A stretch of DNA of 64,000 nt from an uncultured Algibacter sp. GTDB lineage: Bacteria > Bacteroidota > Bacteroidia > Flavobacteriales > Flavobacteriaceae. Below, piece by piece: positions 11,601 to 19,410 of the stretch; position 1 is the stretch's first letter; every line of letters begins with the position of its first letter. The notes beneath the pieces are model-generated. The model was not told the origin of the DNA and made no database searches. It worked only from the letters and a program-made list of their open reading frames with translations. The position numbers and the translations under genes were made by a program. The stretch lies in the NCBI GenBank assembly GCA_947499935.1, contig CANMQH010000001.1, forward strand, positions 310,001 to 374,000, read 5' to 3'.

Positions 11601-12790
11601 TCTAATCCCCCACCATCTGAAGCAATCCATAATTTATTAAACTCATCTTGTACAATAGCGGTTACCGAAGGATGTTGTAAAGAATTAGGGTTTTCAGATA
11701 AATTCTCTATCGCATTAAATTTATCATAAAGCTTATCATATACTGATACACCCTTATTGTAATAACCAAGCCATATTCTATCATTATGATCTAGATATAG
11801 CGACCAAATGGAATTAGATAATATTCTATTCTTATTTGCTTTATTTGATGAATAATTCTTTAAAACATTTCCAGCAACATCAATATGATATAAACCATCA
11901 TTTTCGGTACCACACATCAACGTTCCATTTTTTAAATCAACTAGTGATAAAAATTGATTAGTAGAGAATGAAAAAATATCAATTTTATATACTGGTGTTT
12001 TTTTAACAGTATCAACAACGCTTACTTTATACAATCCATTAGATTGTGTTCCAGCCCAAATATTATTGTTCTCATCAATTATTAGTGATTCAATTGAATT
12101 TGAAATAGAAATATTTTCTTTTTCTGGATTTTGGAATAATGAGGGTTTTAGCGTGTTTGTTTTAGGGTCATATTCTTTAATTCCTTTATCAGTACCAGCA
12201 TACATTTTACCATAATTATCTATTTGAAGTTCTTTAATACTTAACGAAATAGATTCTAGGGATTCTTTACTTAAGATTTTTTCAATTTTAAAATCTCTCA
12301 AGCTCATTTTAAATAGACCTAGATTTAACGTTCCTATAAAAAGATTACCATGAGTATCTTCTTTAAGACTATTTATAGAAATATTTGATTTATCATCTTC
12401 ATTGAATTCTGAATTCGGTATCCTTTTAAATCGATCATTTTCTCGGTCGTATAAATTCAGGCCATCTTCTGTTCCAAACCACAACTTATTTTCACTATCT
12501 AAATAAGAACTTAAAACCAAACTACTACTTAAAGAAGTAGAATCATTAATAATATATTTGTAAGACTCATAGCTAATACCATCATAGCGATATAATCCAG
12601 ACCCATTTGTCCCTAACCAAATAAATCCTAAATCATCCTGAATAATGGTGTATATTCCAACTTTAGAAATGCCTTCTTTTATACTAACAAAATTATAATT
12701 TTGAACAGGTTCTTGCGACCAGGAGTTATTGCATAGTAGGCATAGAAAACTAATAAAAACCCAAAACCTCTTTTTCATATTAAATACCAT
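8612..12790 (-). CDS. Hybrid two-component system sensor/regulator (HTCS)
   Basis: One-protein sensor and transcription factor of 1392 residues that controls polysaccharide utilisation loci. In order: signal peptide; two seven-bladed Reg_prop propellers (repeats such as GLIWIGTFNSGLHSYN) forming the periplasmic sensor; a Y_Y_Y domain near 750-810 ending in LPPWWKT; a membrane helix; HisKA with phospho-acceptor His873 (SHEFRTP); HATPase (DTGPGLKKEQ, GGTGIGLEVV); a receiver domain with Asp1194 (VTDVIMPEMDG); and a C-terminal AraC-type HTH (SEVCYKVGFSSPSYFTKCFK). A second ATG at 12778 gives a more typical leader (MKKRFWVF). It lies upstream of and parallel to susC and probably activates the divided locus on sensing an oligosaccharide. 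Confidence 0.96.
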   Translation of the reverse strand: MVFNMKKRFWVFISFLCLLCNNSWSQEPVQNYNFVSIKEGISKVGIYTIIQDDLGFIWLGTNGSGLYRYDGISYESYKYIINDSTSLSSSLVLSSYLDSENKLWFGTEDGLNLYDRENDRFKRIPNSEFNEDDKSNISINSLKEDTHGNLFIGTLNLGLFKMSLRDFKIEKILSKESLESISLSIKELQIDNYGKMYAGTDKGIKEYDPKTNTLKPSLFQNPEKENISISNSIESLIIDENNNIWAGTQSNGLYKVSVVDTVKKTPVYKIDIFSFSTNQFLSLVDLKNGTLMCGTENDGLYHIDVAGNVLKNYSSNKANKNRILSNSIWSLYLDHNDRIWLGYYNKGVSVYDKLYDKFNAIENLSENPNSLQHPSVTAIVQDEFNKLWIASDGGGLDIFDKETNQFIHVNTLSNQKYSGLTSNYIESLFIDSNRNLWAGSWDKGLFFLKKGSKRFINYNSENTNGDLDSNTILSIAEDKEGLIWIGTFNSGLHSYNPKTGQFIYYNFGPFLEHPLSNIEIRKVLVDSKNSIWLGATTGFYKIEKQEDNQFSIVSMRDKMPSEFNNHNSSNNILSIFESSDHSIWIGTRGAGLCKYDRGANAFIWYNNLNGLVEENINGIVESLDGNIWLSGNSGITKLDVKNNIFTSYTNNDGLLSNDYNINSGFRDNEGIIYFGNFQGVDYFNPLNISVNKNAPSLYLTDFKLFNESVMPNQKKSPLRKVISKTDSLTLNSKQSVFTIEYSSINYTRPEKNEYAYYLEGYEDSWNFVGKKRSATYTNLDAGSYVFKLKAANNDGVWNESPLHLKIIILPPWWKTIWAILVYILLLVLGTFLLNKVAKNRIKDRQLVANEISSRLLEKELNEKKLQFFTNISHEFRTPLSLIVGPLEDIIKNDSSNLPQRVKEKHYTIHQNTNRLNRLINELLDFRKLDLGKVRIRVKKLNLVSLTKNVASHFKEEAFIKNIYLTIDADIQDISVWADESMLEKIIFNILSNAFKFTPEGGAITVDLSSKEDLVNLPLANSEKKIKSVEIKISDTGPGLKKEQLKKIFERFYQVDNLNKTYYGGTGIGLEVVQNFVKLHKGKIKVKSEVGKGTTFKVVLPAAKKHFNEDQILTEQVEDLIEEENFVVTNPNARIRQGEEVSTSSCTLLIVEDNTELRNYLKNELNNKYKILLAKNGIEGLKLAEEFLPDIIVTDVIMPEMDGFIFCKHIKSNIKTSHIPLLMLTAKTTIENRMEGIENGADAYMVKPFDMSLLKLKLSQLITSRQLIFKKYFSVISDVDTSNATSIDKEFIEKVLGFINESIGDPDLNVESLAAQLNLSRSQFYRKIKALTNQTANEFIRNIRLLRAKQIIETGNSNISEVCYKVGFSSPSYFTKCFKSHFGVLPKEVEVIK

Positions 12791-12849
12791 TGTTATGACA
12801 ATACGGATATAAATTTACGCTTTTATTAAACATTAATTTTATAATGACT

Positions 12850-13062
12850 TTAGTCTTTTTTCCAAAAACCTTCAATTCCTTCAAGTGATTTCCCTTTAGT
12901 TTTAGGTATAAATTTATAAGTAAAGTAAACTATGATAAGAATAGAATAGGGTAAAGATCCATTCCAAGTAAATTCATTAATTGCACCTGTATCATAACCA
13001 AATAATAATCCTCCTAAAGCAGAAATTGTGGTTATTAGTAATAAAAAAGCTTTTTTAGACAT
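12850..13062 (-). pseudogene. Internally deleted MFS sugar porter remnant
   Basis: A 70-codon frame whose two ends match opposite ends of a sugar-porter family MFS protein of about 450-500 residues. The N-terminus carries the first helix with GGLLFGYDTGAI, the hallmark opening of the family. The C-terminus carries YKFIPKTKGKSLEGIE, the typical end after the twelfth helix. The ten or so helices between are missing, so the gene is almost certainly an in-frame deletion remnant that cannot transport. It sits just upstream of the HTCS gene, where an inner-membrane sugar importer would suit the locus. The remaining frame could still be translated as a small membrane peptide. Confidence 0.7.
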
Positions 13063-13270
13063 AGGAATTGTTTTAAGAAAATTATTACTATTAGTTTTCG
13101 ATTAAAAGTAATGCTATAAAAAAATAGAAATGTTACAAATCGGGCAATCTATAAAACAAATGAAGCATATTATAAGCTCTCAAAAAAAAATAGCGAACGC
13201 AACATGTTTTAATGCTGAAATTTTAAAAAGGGTTTCAATTTATATATTATATTCACTTTAATAGATTGAA

Positions 13271-13781
13271 ATGCATGAAATTACTTTACATACAAAAATC
13301 ATTATATTCAATAAATACTTAATTGGTTTACTATTCTTTTTTTGTGTTTTTAGTTGCTCTTTTAAAAAAGAAAAAGAAACTAAAAACCAACATGAGTTTA
13401 CTAATGAATTAATTAATGAAACCAGACCATACTTATTTCAGTATGCTTATAACCCTGTAAATTGGCAAGCTTGGAATCCTGAAACTTTAAAACAAGCTAA
13501 AACCGAAAATAAACTCATTATAATTTCAGTAGTCTACTCAGCTTGTCATTGGTGCCATGTTATTGAGGATGAGAGTTTTAAAAATGACTCTGTTGTAACC
13601 TTAAATGATATCTCTGCATTGTACAAAGAAGACCCAGAGAAAATCATAGATTTTACAACTAAACTTACAGAGGGCATTAAAAACGCAGAGCTAATAATAT
13701 TAAATACAGACGATTATCAATTTAACTGTTGAAGATTTAGACTCTAAAATTAAAATCTGGAAAACAAAACAACAACCCTAA
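13271..13781 (+). pseudogene. Decayed DUF255 (YyaL-like) thioredoxin-domain lipoprotein
   Basis: The N-terminus has a lipoprotein leader (FFFCVFSC) followed by the conserved DUF255 opening: RPYLFQYAYNPVNWQAW, then YSACHWCHVIEDESF with its CxxC pair. Family members run to roughly 650-700 residues. Here the frame jumps after about 105 residues to a segment resembling a later part (ISALYKEDPEKIIDFTTKL) and stops at 13732. A further piece in another frame (VEDLDSKIKIW) continues to a stop at 13781. At least one large internal deletion and one frameshift are therefore inferred. Intact members are putative thioredoxin-like/glycosidase-fold proteins of unclear function. Confidence 0.75.
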
Positions 13782-13808
13782 CCATAGTTTTTACATTCAA
13801 AATTAAAT

Positions 13809-16610
13809 ATGAAATCAATCTCAATTTTAAAAAAAATCATTTTTGTTGTTTTAATACTCATTTTTCAAAGTTGTAAACAAGATGTCCCTGATAATTGGGC
13901 TTGGGAAATACTAGAAACGATAAATAAACCTGTTGCAAGACATGAAGCAGGATTTGTATCTTATAAGGACAAGTTGTATCTAATTGGCGGTAGGCGCATA
14001 AACCCAACTTCGATATATGATCCATCCACAAAAACTTGGACACAAAAGGCTACAACACCTATAGAATTGCATCATTTTCAACCAGTAGTTTTCAATGATG
14101 CTATTTATATTATTGGTGCCATGACTGGTCAATGGCCAAACGAAAAACCATTAGACAAAGTAATTATTTACTATCCAGAGCGTGATGAATACATTTACAG
14201 TCACACCATTCCAGAACATAGACGAAGAGGTGGCGCAGGCGCTGTTATTTACAATAATAAAATCTATTTAGTTGGTGGTATCACAAATGGTCACATAGAT
14301 GGTTACAAAGCTTGGCTTGACGAATACAATCCAGAAACTGGAGAATGGAAAGTATTGGAAGATGCTCCTAATGCACGCGATCATTTTCAAGCAGTTGTTA
14401 ACGGCAATAAACTTTATGCATTTGCTGGTCGTACAACTTCAAAAAAAACGAATCAAGATATGGCATTAACTTTAAGCCATGGTAATATATATGATTTCGA
14501 AGACCATAAATGGGAATCTGTCACTAATAATCTAGCAATACCAACTATGCGTGCTGGTAATTTTGCTTTTAGTTGGAACAATGAAGTTATTATTGGCGGC
14601 GGAGAAAGCATCAAGCATGAAGTAGCGCACAATGAAGTTGAAGCTTTTAATAGTACAACGGGTTTATGGAGTAATTGGCCAAATTTGAATCAAGGACGAC
14701 ATGGCTCTGGCTTTGCCGTTATAGGAAACTATGTTTATACAGCATCTGGTTGTGGAAAACGAGGTGGTGAACCAGAACTAACATCTATAGAGCGATTAGA
14801 GTTGCCTAAAGGAAACGCAGCACCGATTACAAAAACAGTTGATAGCACACTTGTTTTTACAAAATGGCACACTATTACATTACCTTTTTCTGGTCCAGAA
14901 ACATCAGAGACAGCAACTAATAATCCGTTTTTAAATTATAGATTAAGTGTAGAATTTAGTTGTAACGAAACAAAACAAACCATTCGTGGGTTTTATACAG
15001 CAGACGGAAACGCATCAGAAACAAGTGCAACTGCAGGCGCTATTTGGAAGGTTAGGTTTACTCCTAATAAAACAGGAAAATGGTCTTATAAAGCAACGCT
15101 TCAAAAAGGGGATAGTATTGCTATAAAAAAGGATTTAAAAATAGCTGAAATTATTCATATTTCTAATTCTGAAGGTCATTTTATCGTCGTAGATTCTGAT
15201 AAAGAAGGACCTGATTTTAGAGCACATGGACGTTTAGAAGCTGCTAAAGGCTATTTTAAATTTCGAGATACAAATAACTACTGGCTTAAAGCAGGAACAA
15301 ATAGTCCTGAAAACCTTTTGGGCTATGTAGATTTTGATGACACCTATCGTGTAAAAGCAGAAGCAAGAAAAGGTGAAGCAACAGCACCAGAAGATATTCA
15401 TACTTATACACCGCATTTAAAAGATTGGAAAACAGGAGACCCCACATGGAAGAATGGCAAAGGGAAATCTATTATTGGAGCTATTAATTATTTAGCATCT
15501 AAAGGTATGAATACATCTTATTTCTTAACTATGAATATTTTAGGTGACGGAAAAGACGTCTGGCCTTATATAAATCCAGATGATTTTACACGCTTTGATG
15601 TGAGTAAATTAGAACAATGGGAAATACTATTTCAGCACATGCAATCTAAAGGTGTCTTATTACATATAGTATTACAAGAAACCGAAAATGAAACGATGCT
15701 AGATAATGGAGACACAGGAGCTTTACGCCAATTGTATTTTAATGAAATGATAGCGCGTTTTGGACATCATTTAGGATTGGTTTGGAATTTAGGTGAAGAA
15801 AACGGTCCAGCACCTTGGGTTCCAATTGGTCAAAATGATGTGCAACGAAAAGCTATGGCAACTTACTTGAAACAAAACGACCCTTATAATCATCCAGTGT
15901 TGTTACATACACATTCAGAAGATCCTTTACGTTCAGACATACTAGATGATATTTTAGGATTTAAAGATGTCGATGGGCTTTCGCTACAACAAGCAGAACG
16001 TAAGGAAGCAAGTACTGTTGTAGAAACTTGGCGTACTAAAGCAAAAGAAGCAGGTAATGAGTGGTTAATAACTATGGACGAAATTGGTAAGTGGCACACC
16101 GCAGCATTATCAGACAGTGAAGACCCTGATCACAATACATTAAGACATTATGCCCTTTGGGGTACATTATTATCTGGTGGAGCAGGTGTAGAGTGGTATT
16201 TTGGAGCAAAGCATCCGCATAATGATTTAACTTCTGAAGATTGGCGTCAAAGAAATCGTCTTTGGGAGCTTACCAATCATGCAAAAGTATTTTTTGACAC
16301 TTACTTACCATATTGGGAAATGCGACCTGAGCATTCATTGATAAATTCAAAAGGCGCTTATTGCTTGCGTAAAACCAATGAGATTTATGCGATTTATTTA
16401 CCAAAGTCAGGTAAATATACACTTAACTTGAAAGGTGTAAAAGGTAAATTTAGTTTGCAATGGTTTAATCCACTTACCGGAGGAATTGAATTACAGACAG
16501 GCTCTGTAAAAACAATAATTGGTGGTGGCTTGAGCGCTTTAGGAAATCCACCAGAAATTAAAAATCCTTCTTCTAATCAAGACTGGGTTCTGCTTATTAA
16601 AAGAAATTAA
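13809..16610 (+). CDS. Kelch-propeller / DUF5060 glycoside hydrolase fusion lipoprotein
   Basis: A 933-residue lipoprotein (Cys22 after LILIFQS). About residues 35-335 form a Kelch beta-propeller (YKDKLYLIGGRR, YNNKIYLVGGI, NGNKLYAFAGR, IGNYVYTASG). Residues around 345-450 resemble DUF5060, a beta-sandwich that precedes glycosidase barrels (FRAHGRLEAAKGYFKF follows). A (beta/alpha)8 domain comes next, with likely acid/base Glu663 or Glu664 in WNLGEENG and likely nucleophile Glu758 in ITMDEIGKW. The C-terminus (FSLQWFNPLTGGIELQTG) matches the putative collagen-binding domain common in DUF4038/DUF5060 glycosidases. Substrate and exact GH family are unknown. It heads a two-gene unit with the DUF1080 gene, and its position suggests it belongs to the polysaccharide locus. 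Confidence 0.85.
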   Translation: MKSISILKKIIFVVLILIFQSCKQDVPDNWAWEILETINKPVARHEAGFVSYKDKLYLIGGRRINPTSIYDPSTKTWTQKATTPIELHHFQPVVFNDAIYIIGAMTGQWPNEKPLDKVIIYYPERDEYIYSHTIPEHRRRGGAGAVIYNNKIYLVGGITNGHIDGYKAWLDEYNPETGEWKVLEDAPNARDHFQAVVNGNKLYAFAGRTTSKKTNQDMALTLSHGNIYDFEDHKWESVTNNLAIPTMRAGNFAFSWNNEVIIGGGESIKHEVAHNEVEAFNSTTGLWSNWPNLNQGRHGSGFAVIGNYVYTASGCGKRGGEPELTSIERLELPKGNAAPITKTVDSTLVFTKWHTITLPFSGPETSETATNNPFLNYRLSVEFSCNETKQTIRGFYTADGNASETSATAGAIWKVRFTPNKTGKWSYKATLQKGDSIAIKKDLKIAEIIHISNSEGHFIVVDSDKEGPDFRAHGRLEAAKGYFKFRDTNNYWLKAGTNSPENLLGYVDFDDTYRVKAEARKGEATAPEDIHTYTPHLKDWKTGDPTWKNGKGKSIIGAINYLASKGMNTSYFLTMNILGDGKDVWPYINPDDFTRFDVSKLEQWEILFQHMQSKGVLLHIVLQETENETMLDNGDTGALRQLYFNEMIARFGHHLGLVWNLGEENGPAPWVPIGQNDVQRKAMATYLKQNDPYNHPVLLHTHSEDPLRSDILDDILGFKDVDGLSLQQAERKEASTVVETWRTKAKEAGNEWLITMDEIGKWHTAALSDSEDPDHNTLRHYALWGTLLSGGAGVEWYFGAKHPHNDLTSEDWRQRNRLWELTNHAKVFFDTYLPYWEMRPEHSLINSKGAYCLRKTNEIYAIYLPKSGKYTLNLKGVKGKFSLQWFNPLTGGIELQTGSVKTIIGGGLSALGNPPEIKNPSSNQDWVLLIKRN

Positions 16611-16670
16611 AAAAAAGTGAACTCAAGCATTACTTAATTATATAATTATAATGTTAAATAATAAAGCAAA

Positions 16671-17546
16671 ATGAAAAACTTAGTATTATCAATTTTATTA
16701 GCAACAACGCTTTACGCTTGTAAAGAAGTAAAAGAAGATAGAAATTGGACTAGTTTATTAGATAATGAATTAACCCAATGGGATAATTATCTAAGTTTTA
16801 GACACCAAATTGGATATGATGGTCAAGCACCTAAAGATAAAAATGGAAACCTTATTTCTCCAATAGGATTAAACCATGATGAATACAATGTCTTTACTGT
16901 AGCGGAAGAAAACAACGAACCAGTTTTAAAAATTAGTGGTGAAATATATGGTTGTATTTTTACGAAAAAAGAATATGCTAATTATCATCTAAAACTAAAA
17001 TTTAAATGGGGAAATAAGAAATTCGACCCAAGAAAAAAATTATTAAAGGATTCTGGCATATTATATCATTCTATAGGACCTTTAGGAGCTGAACATTGGA
17101 GAACTTGGATGCTATCACAAGAATTTCAAATTATGGAAGGTCATATAGGAGATTATTGGAATCAAGCTAATTCTGCCATTGATATAAAAGCATTTATGCC
17201 AGAATATATAATGAATCCAGTTGCAGATAGCAGTCAACCTTTTCTTCCTTTAGGAGCAAGCGAAGAAACAAAAGGTTTTTGTTTACGTAGCGGAAATTAT
17301 GAAAACAAACAAGGCGAATGGAATACCTTAGAGTTGATTTGTTTTGAAGACAAAAGTATACATATAGTAAATGGACATATTGTTATGATACTTAAAAATT
17401 CAAGATATATAAAAGACGGAAAAAAAACACCAATGACTAAAGGCAAAATTCAATTACAAAGTGAAGCAGCCGAAGTCTTTTATAAAAATATCGAGATTCA
17501 AGATTTAGATAGCCTTCCAGCAGAATACACTCAATATTTTGAATAA
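16671..17546 (+). CDS. DUF1080 (3-keto-disaccharide hydrolase-like) lipoprotein
   Basis: A 291-residue lipoprotein with lipobox ending at Cys17. The body has the concanavalin-like DUF1080 pattern: WTSLLDNELTQWDNY at the start, GCIFTKKEYANYHLKLKFKWG, DSGILYHSIGP, EFQIMEGHIGDYW, GEWNTLELICFEDKSIHIVNG and KGKIQLQSEAAEVFYKNIEI at the end. Some members cleave 3-keto-glycosides, others probably only bind or act on glycans. It follows the Kelch-glycosidase gene by 60 bp in the same direction, so the two are likely cotranscribed. The length is full for the family and no defect is seen. Confidence 0.9.
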   Translation: MKNLVLSILLATTLYACKEVKEDRNWTSLLDNELTQWDNYLSFRHQIGYDGQAPKDKNGNLISPIGLNHDEYNVFTVAEENNEPVLKISGEIYGCIFTKKEYANYHLKLKFKWGNKKFDPRKKLLKDSGILYHSIGPLGAEHWRTWMLSQEFQIMEGHIGDYWNQANSAIDIKAFMPEYIMNPVADSSQPFLPLGASEETKGFCLRSGNYENKQGEWNTLELICFEDKSIHIVNGHIVMILKNSRYIKDGKKTPMTKGKIQLQSEAAEVFYKNIEIQDLDSLPAEYTQYFE

Positions 17547-17571
17547 TATTTTACAACTTAATATAACAAAG

Positions 17572-17637
17572 ATGAAACTCTATTTAATATTATCCTTAGT
17601 GTGTTTTGAAACAGCATGTAAAAAAGAGCGTAGTTAA
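17572..17637 (+). pseudogene. Truncated lipoprotein leader fragment
   Basis: A 21-codon frame (MKLYLILSLVCFETACKKERS) that is nothing but a lipoprotein signal peptide with a lipobox cysteine and a few residues. It lies 25 bp after the DUF1080 stop. It reads as the 5' end of a third gene of this unit whose body was deleted. The parent family cannot be identified. Confidence 0.45.
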
Positions 17638-17713
17638 AATATCGAAAAACCTACCTAAGAAATAGCTATATAGAATTCTATTATTTCACTTTTATATAAA
17701 GAATAATTAGAAA

Positions 17714-17837
17714 ATGAATAGACTAAAACAACGGTGGAAAATATCCAATAACGTTCAGTTAAAGTTTTTCTGGAATTTTGAAAAAAATGCTCAATAGGAT
17801 AGGTCTTGGATATCTTTGGTCAATCTTTGATGTGTAA
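17714..17837 (+). pseudogene. Probable DUF6787-type small membrane protein remnant
   Basis: The frame opens with MNRLKQRWKISNNVQLK, like the conserved start of a small Flavobacteriaceae membrane protein family (DUF6787-like), and then passes to FFWNFEKNAQ and a stop. Shifting frame by one base after the Lys codon continues as MLNRIGLGYLWSIFDV to a stop at 17837, like the C-terminal part of the same family. A central deletion plus a frameshift is inferred. Family assignment is from memory and uncertain. Confidence 0.4.
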
Positions 17838-17963
17838 AATGGACATCCTTTACTACTTATTATTTTCTAATCTAATTAACAGAAATCGCAAAAATTGGTT
17901 AATTAAATTAACGCCACGCACAAAAAAATATTTTCAATAGTTAATTAACTTTAAAAAAAGGTT

Positions 17964-17971
17964 TAAATTTG
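17964..17971 (+). promoter_or_regulatory. Candidate -7 promoter element of the ynb-like operon
   Basis: TAAATTTG matches the Bacteroidota -7 consensus TAnnTTTG exactly and ends 30 bp before the preferred ATG at 18002. No convincing -33 TTG element was found at the expected distance, so this remains a weak call. Confidence 0.35.
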
Positions 17972-18001
17972 AATGTAAACGAGGCAAAAACCCAATATAT
18001 A

Positions 18002-18607
18002 ATGATTTCAATCTATAAATTGAAACCTAAATTTCAGCAAGTTCTAAATCCGGTTTTACTTTTTTTACATAAACATAAAATAACAGCTAATCAAATTACC
18101 ATTGGTTCTGTTTTTCTTTCTATTCTTATCGCTTTACTTTTTTGGAATGCAGATACCAATAAATGGTATTTTTTAAGTTTACCTATAGGACTCTTGTTAA
18201 GAATGGCATTTAATGCACTAGATGGCATGATGGCTAGAAAATTTAACCAAATAAGTAAATTAGGCGAAATTTTAAATGAGGTAGGCGATGTAATCTCCGA
18301 TGTGGTTATCTTTTTTCCACTATTAAAATTTCAACCAGAGAGTTTATATTTAGTTATTATATTTATAGTGTTAAGCGTTATTAACGAGTTTTCTGGGGTA
18401 CTAGGAAAAGTAATTGGAGCAGATCGTCGTTACGATGGACCTATGGGTAAAAGTGATCGTGCTTTTGTATTGGGTGTTTATGGTCTTATTAAGTTTTTTG
18501 AAGTTCCTATGGCTAGTTATTCTAATTATATTTTTGGAGCAGTTATTTTATTAATAGCAATTAGCACTTTTACACGTCTTAAGAAATCGTTAAGTGAAGT
18601 TAAATAA
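18002..18607 (+). CDS. ynbA: CDP-alcohol phosphatidyltransferase family protein (YnbA-like)
   Basis: Integral membrane enzyme family that transfers a phosphatidyl group from CDP-diacylglycerol to an alcohol. The preferred ATG at 18002 begins MISIYKLKPKF and gives 201 residues, the YnbA size; a TTG frame starts at 17969. Numbered from that TTG, the signature is NALDGMMAR (82-90), Gly99, Asn103, Asp107. The canonical pattern is D-x2-D-G-x2-A-R-x8-G-x3-D-x3-D, so the first and third metal-ligand aspartates are Asn here while Asp85 and Asp107 remain, and there is an extra Asp111. This may be a trait of the YnbA branch or may alter chemistry. It is the first gene of a six-gene operon. The acceptor alcohol is unknown. 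Confidence 0.85.
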   Translation: MISIYKLKPKFQQVLNPVLLFLHKHKITANQITIGSVFLSILIALLFWNADTNKWYFLSLPIGLLLRMAFNALDGMMARKFNQISKLGEILNEVGDVISDVVIFFPLLKFQPESLYLVIIFIVLSVINEFSGVLGKVIGADRRYDGPMGKSDRAFVLGVYGLIKFFEVPMASYSNYIFGAVILLIAISTFTRLKKSLSEVK

Positions 18608-19406
18608 CAATTCCGAAAATAAATATGCCGATGTCCCACTTAGGGTAAAAACATGGGTTTTTATTATTTTAATTTTTTCTCTTGGTGTCTCCCAAACCAT
18701 TACAATGGCAATCTTTGTTTCTTGGATTGGGTTTCAAGTATTTTTAGAATTTTACAGGATGTTTCAGCTTAAGGGTAAAGGGGCTATTTTTTCTACTATT
18801 GTTGGAATTACTCAATTTTGTTTATTGTATTTTTTCAATATCAAAAATTATTTTTCCTATACTTTAATATTTTCTTTAGTAGTAATTTTATTTTTTATAA
18901 TTAAAAAAGAAACATTAAAAAAAATACTAGGTATTGCTATAGGTTTAATCTTAGGGGTTTTTATTTTTCCTTATCTTTTTTTTCTTAGAGAAAGCACTTG
19001 GGGACTAAAGACTCTTATTTTTTTAGTGGTAATTACCGAGCTTAACGATGTTTTCCAGTACCTAATGGGCAAGTCCTTAGGTAAGCATAAAATAGCATCT
19101 AAAATTAGTCCAAACAAAACAAGAGAAGGCTTAGTGGGCGGCGTATTTTTAACTATTATTCTAAGTAATTTATTAGGCTATTTTTTATTACCCTCAAGTA
19201 TTTTTATTAATACTCTTTTAGGAATTATTTTAGGTGTTTTAGGTTTTTTTGGGGATATTTTTATGTCTTTTATAAAAAGAAAAACCAACGTAAAAGATAC
19301 AGGGAAATTGCTTCCTGGCCATGGTGGGTTATTAGATAGAATGGACAGTCTTATTTTTAATGCTCCTATCTTTTTTTGGATACTCCCTTTACTTTTTAAA
19401 AGTTAA
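18594..19406 (+). CDS. ynbB: Phosphatidate cytidylyltransferase (CDP-diglyceride synthase, YnbB-like)
   Basis: A 270-residue polytopic membrane protein that makes CDP-diacylglycerol from CTP and phosphatidate. The C-terminal CdsA signature is complete: SFIKRKTNVKDTGKLLPG, then HGGLLDRMDS, with the KD, HGG and DRxD residues in place. A PNKTREGLVGG segment also fits the family. The start is a GTG that lies inside the preceding gene and overlaps its stop by 14 bp, suggesting translational coupling. It presumably supplies the activated lipid for the YnbA-like transferase, separately from the housekeeping CdsA, which is not in this window. Confidence 0.92.
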   Translation: MKLNNNSENKYADVPLRVKTWVFIILIFSLGVSQTITMAIFVSWIGFQVFLEFYRMFQLKGKGAIFSTIVGITQFCLLYFFNIKNYFSYTLIFSLVVILFFIIKKETLKKILGIAIGLILGVFIFPYLFFLRESTWGLKTLIFLVVITELNDVFQYLMGKSLGKHKIASKISPNKTREGLVGGVFLTIILSNLLGYFLLPSSIFINTLLGIILGVLGFFGDIFMSFIKRKTNVKDTGKLLPGHGGLLDRMDSLIFNAPIFFWILPLLFKS

Positions 19407-19410
19407 AATT

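Larger units (their letters stand above)
17547..18001. other. Degenerate region before the lipid operon
   Basis: About 450 bp without an intact gene. It holds the two gene fragments listed separately and an AT-rich tail (17838-18001) with repeated TTAATTAA-type words. This is the junction between the polysaccharide-locus genes and the ynb-like operon. No direct repeat marking an insertion was identified by eye. Confidence 0.4.

Noticed and set aside
19360-19410. Upstream start for the patatin-like gene
   Set aside because: It overlaps the ynbB coding end and adds 17 residues before the conserved opening; the ATG at 19411, 4 bp after the stop, fits the operon.
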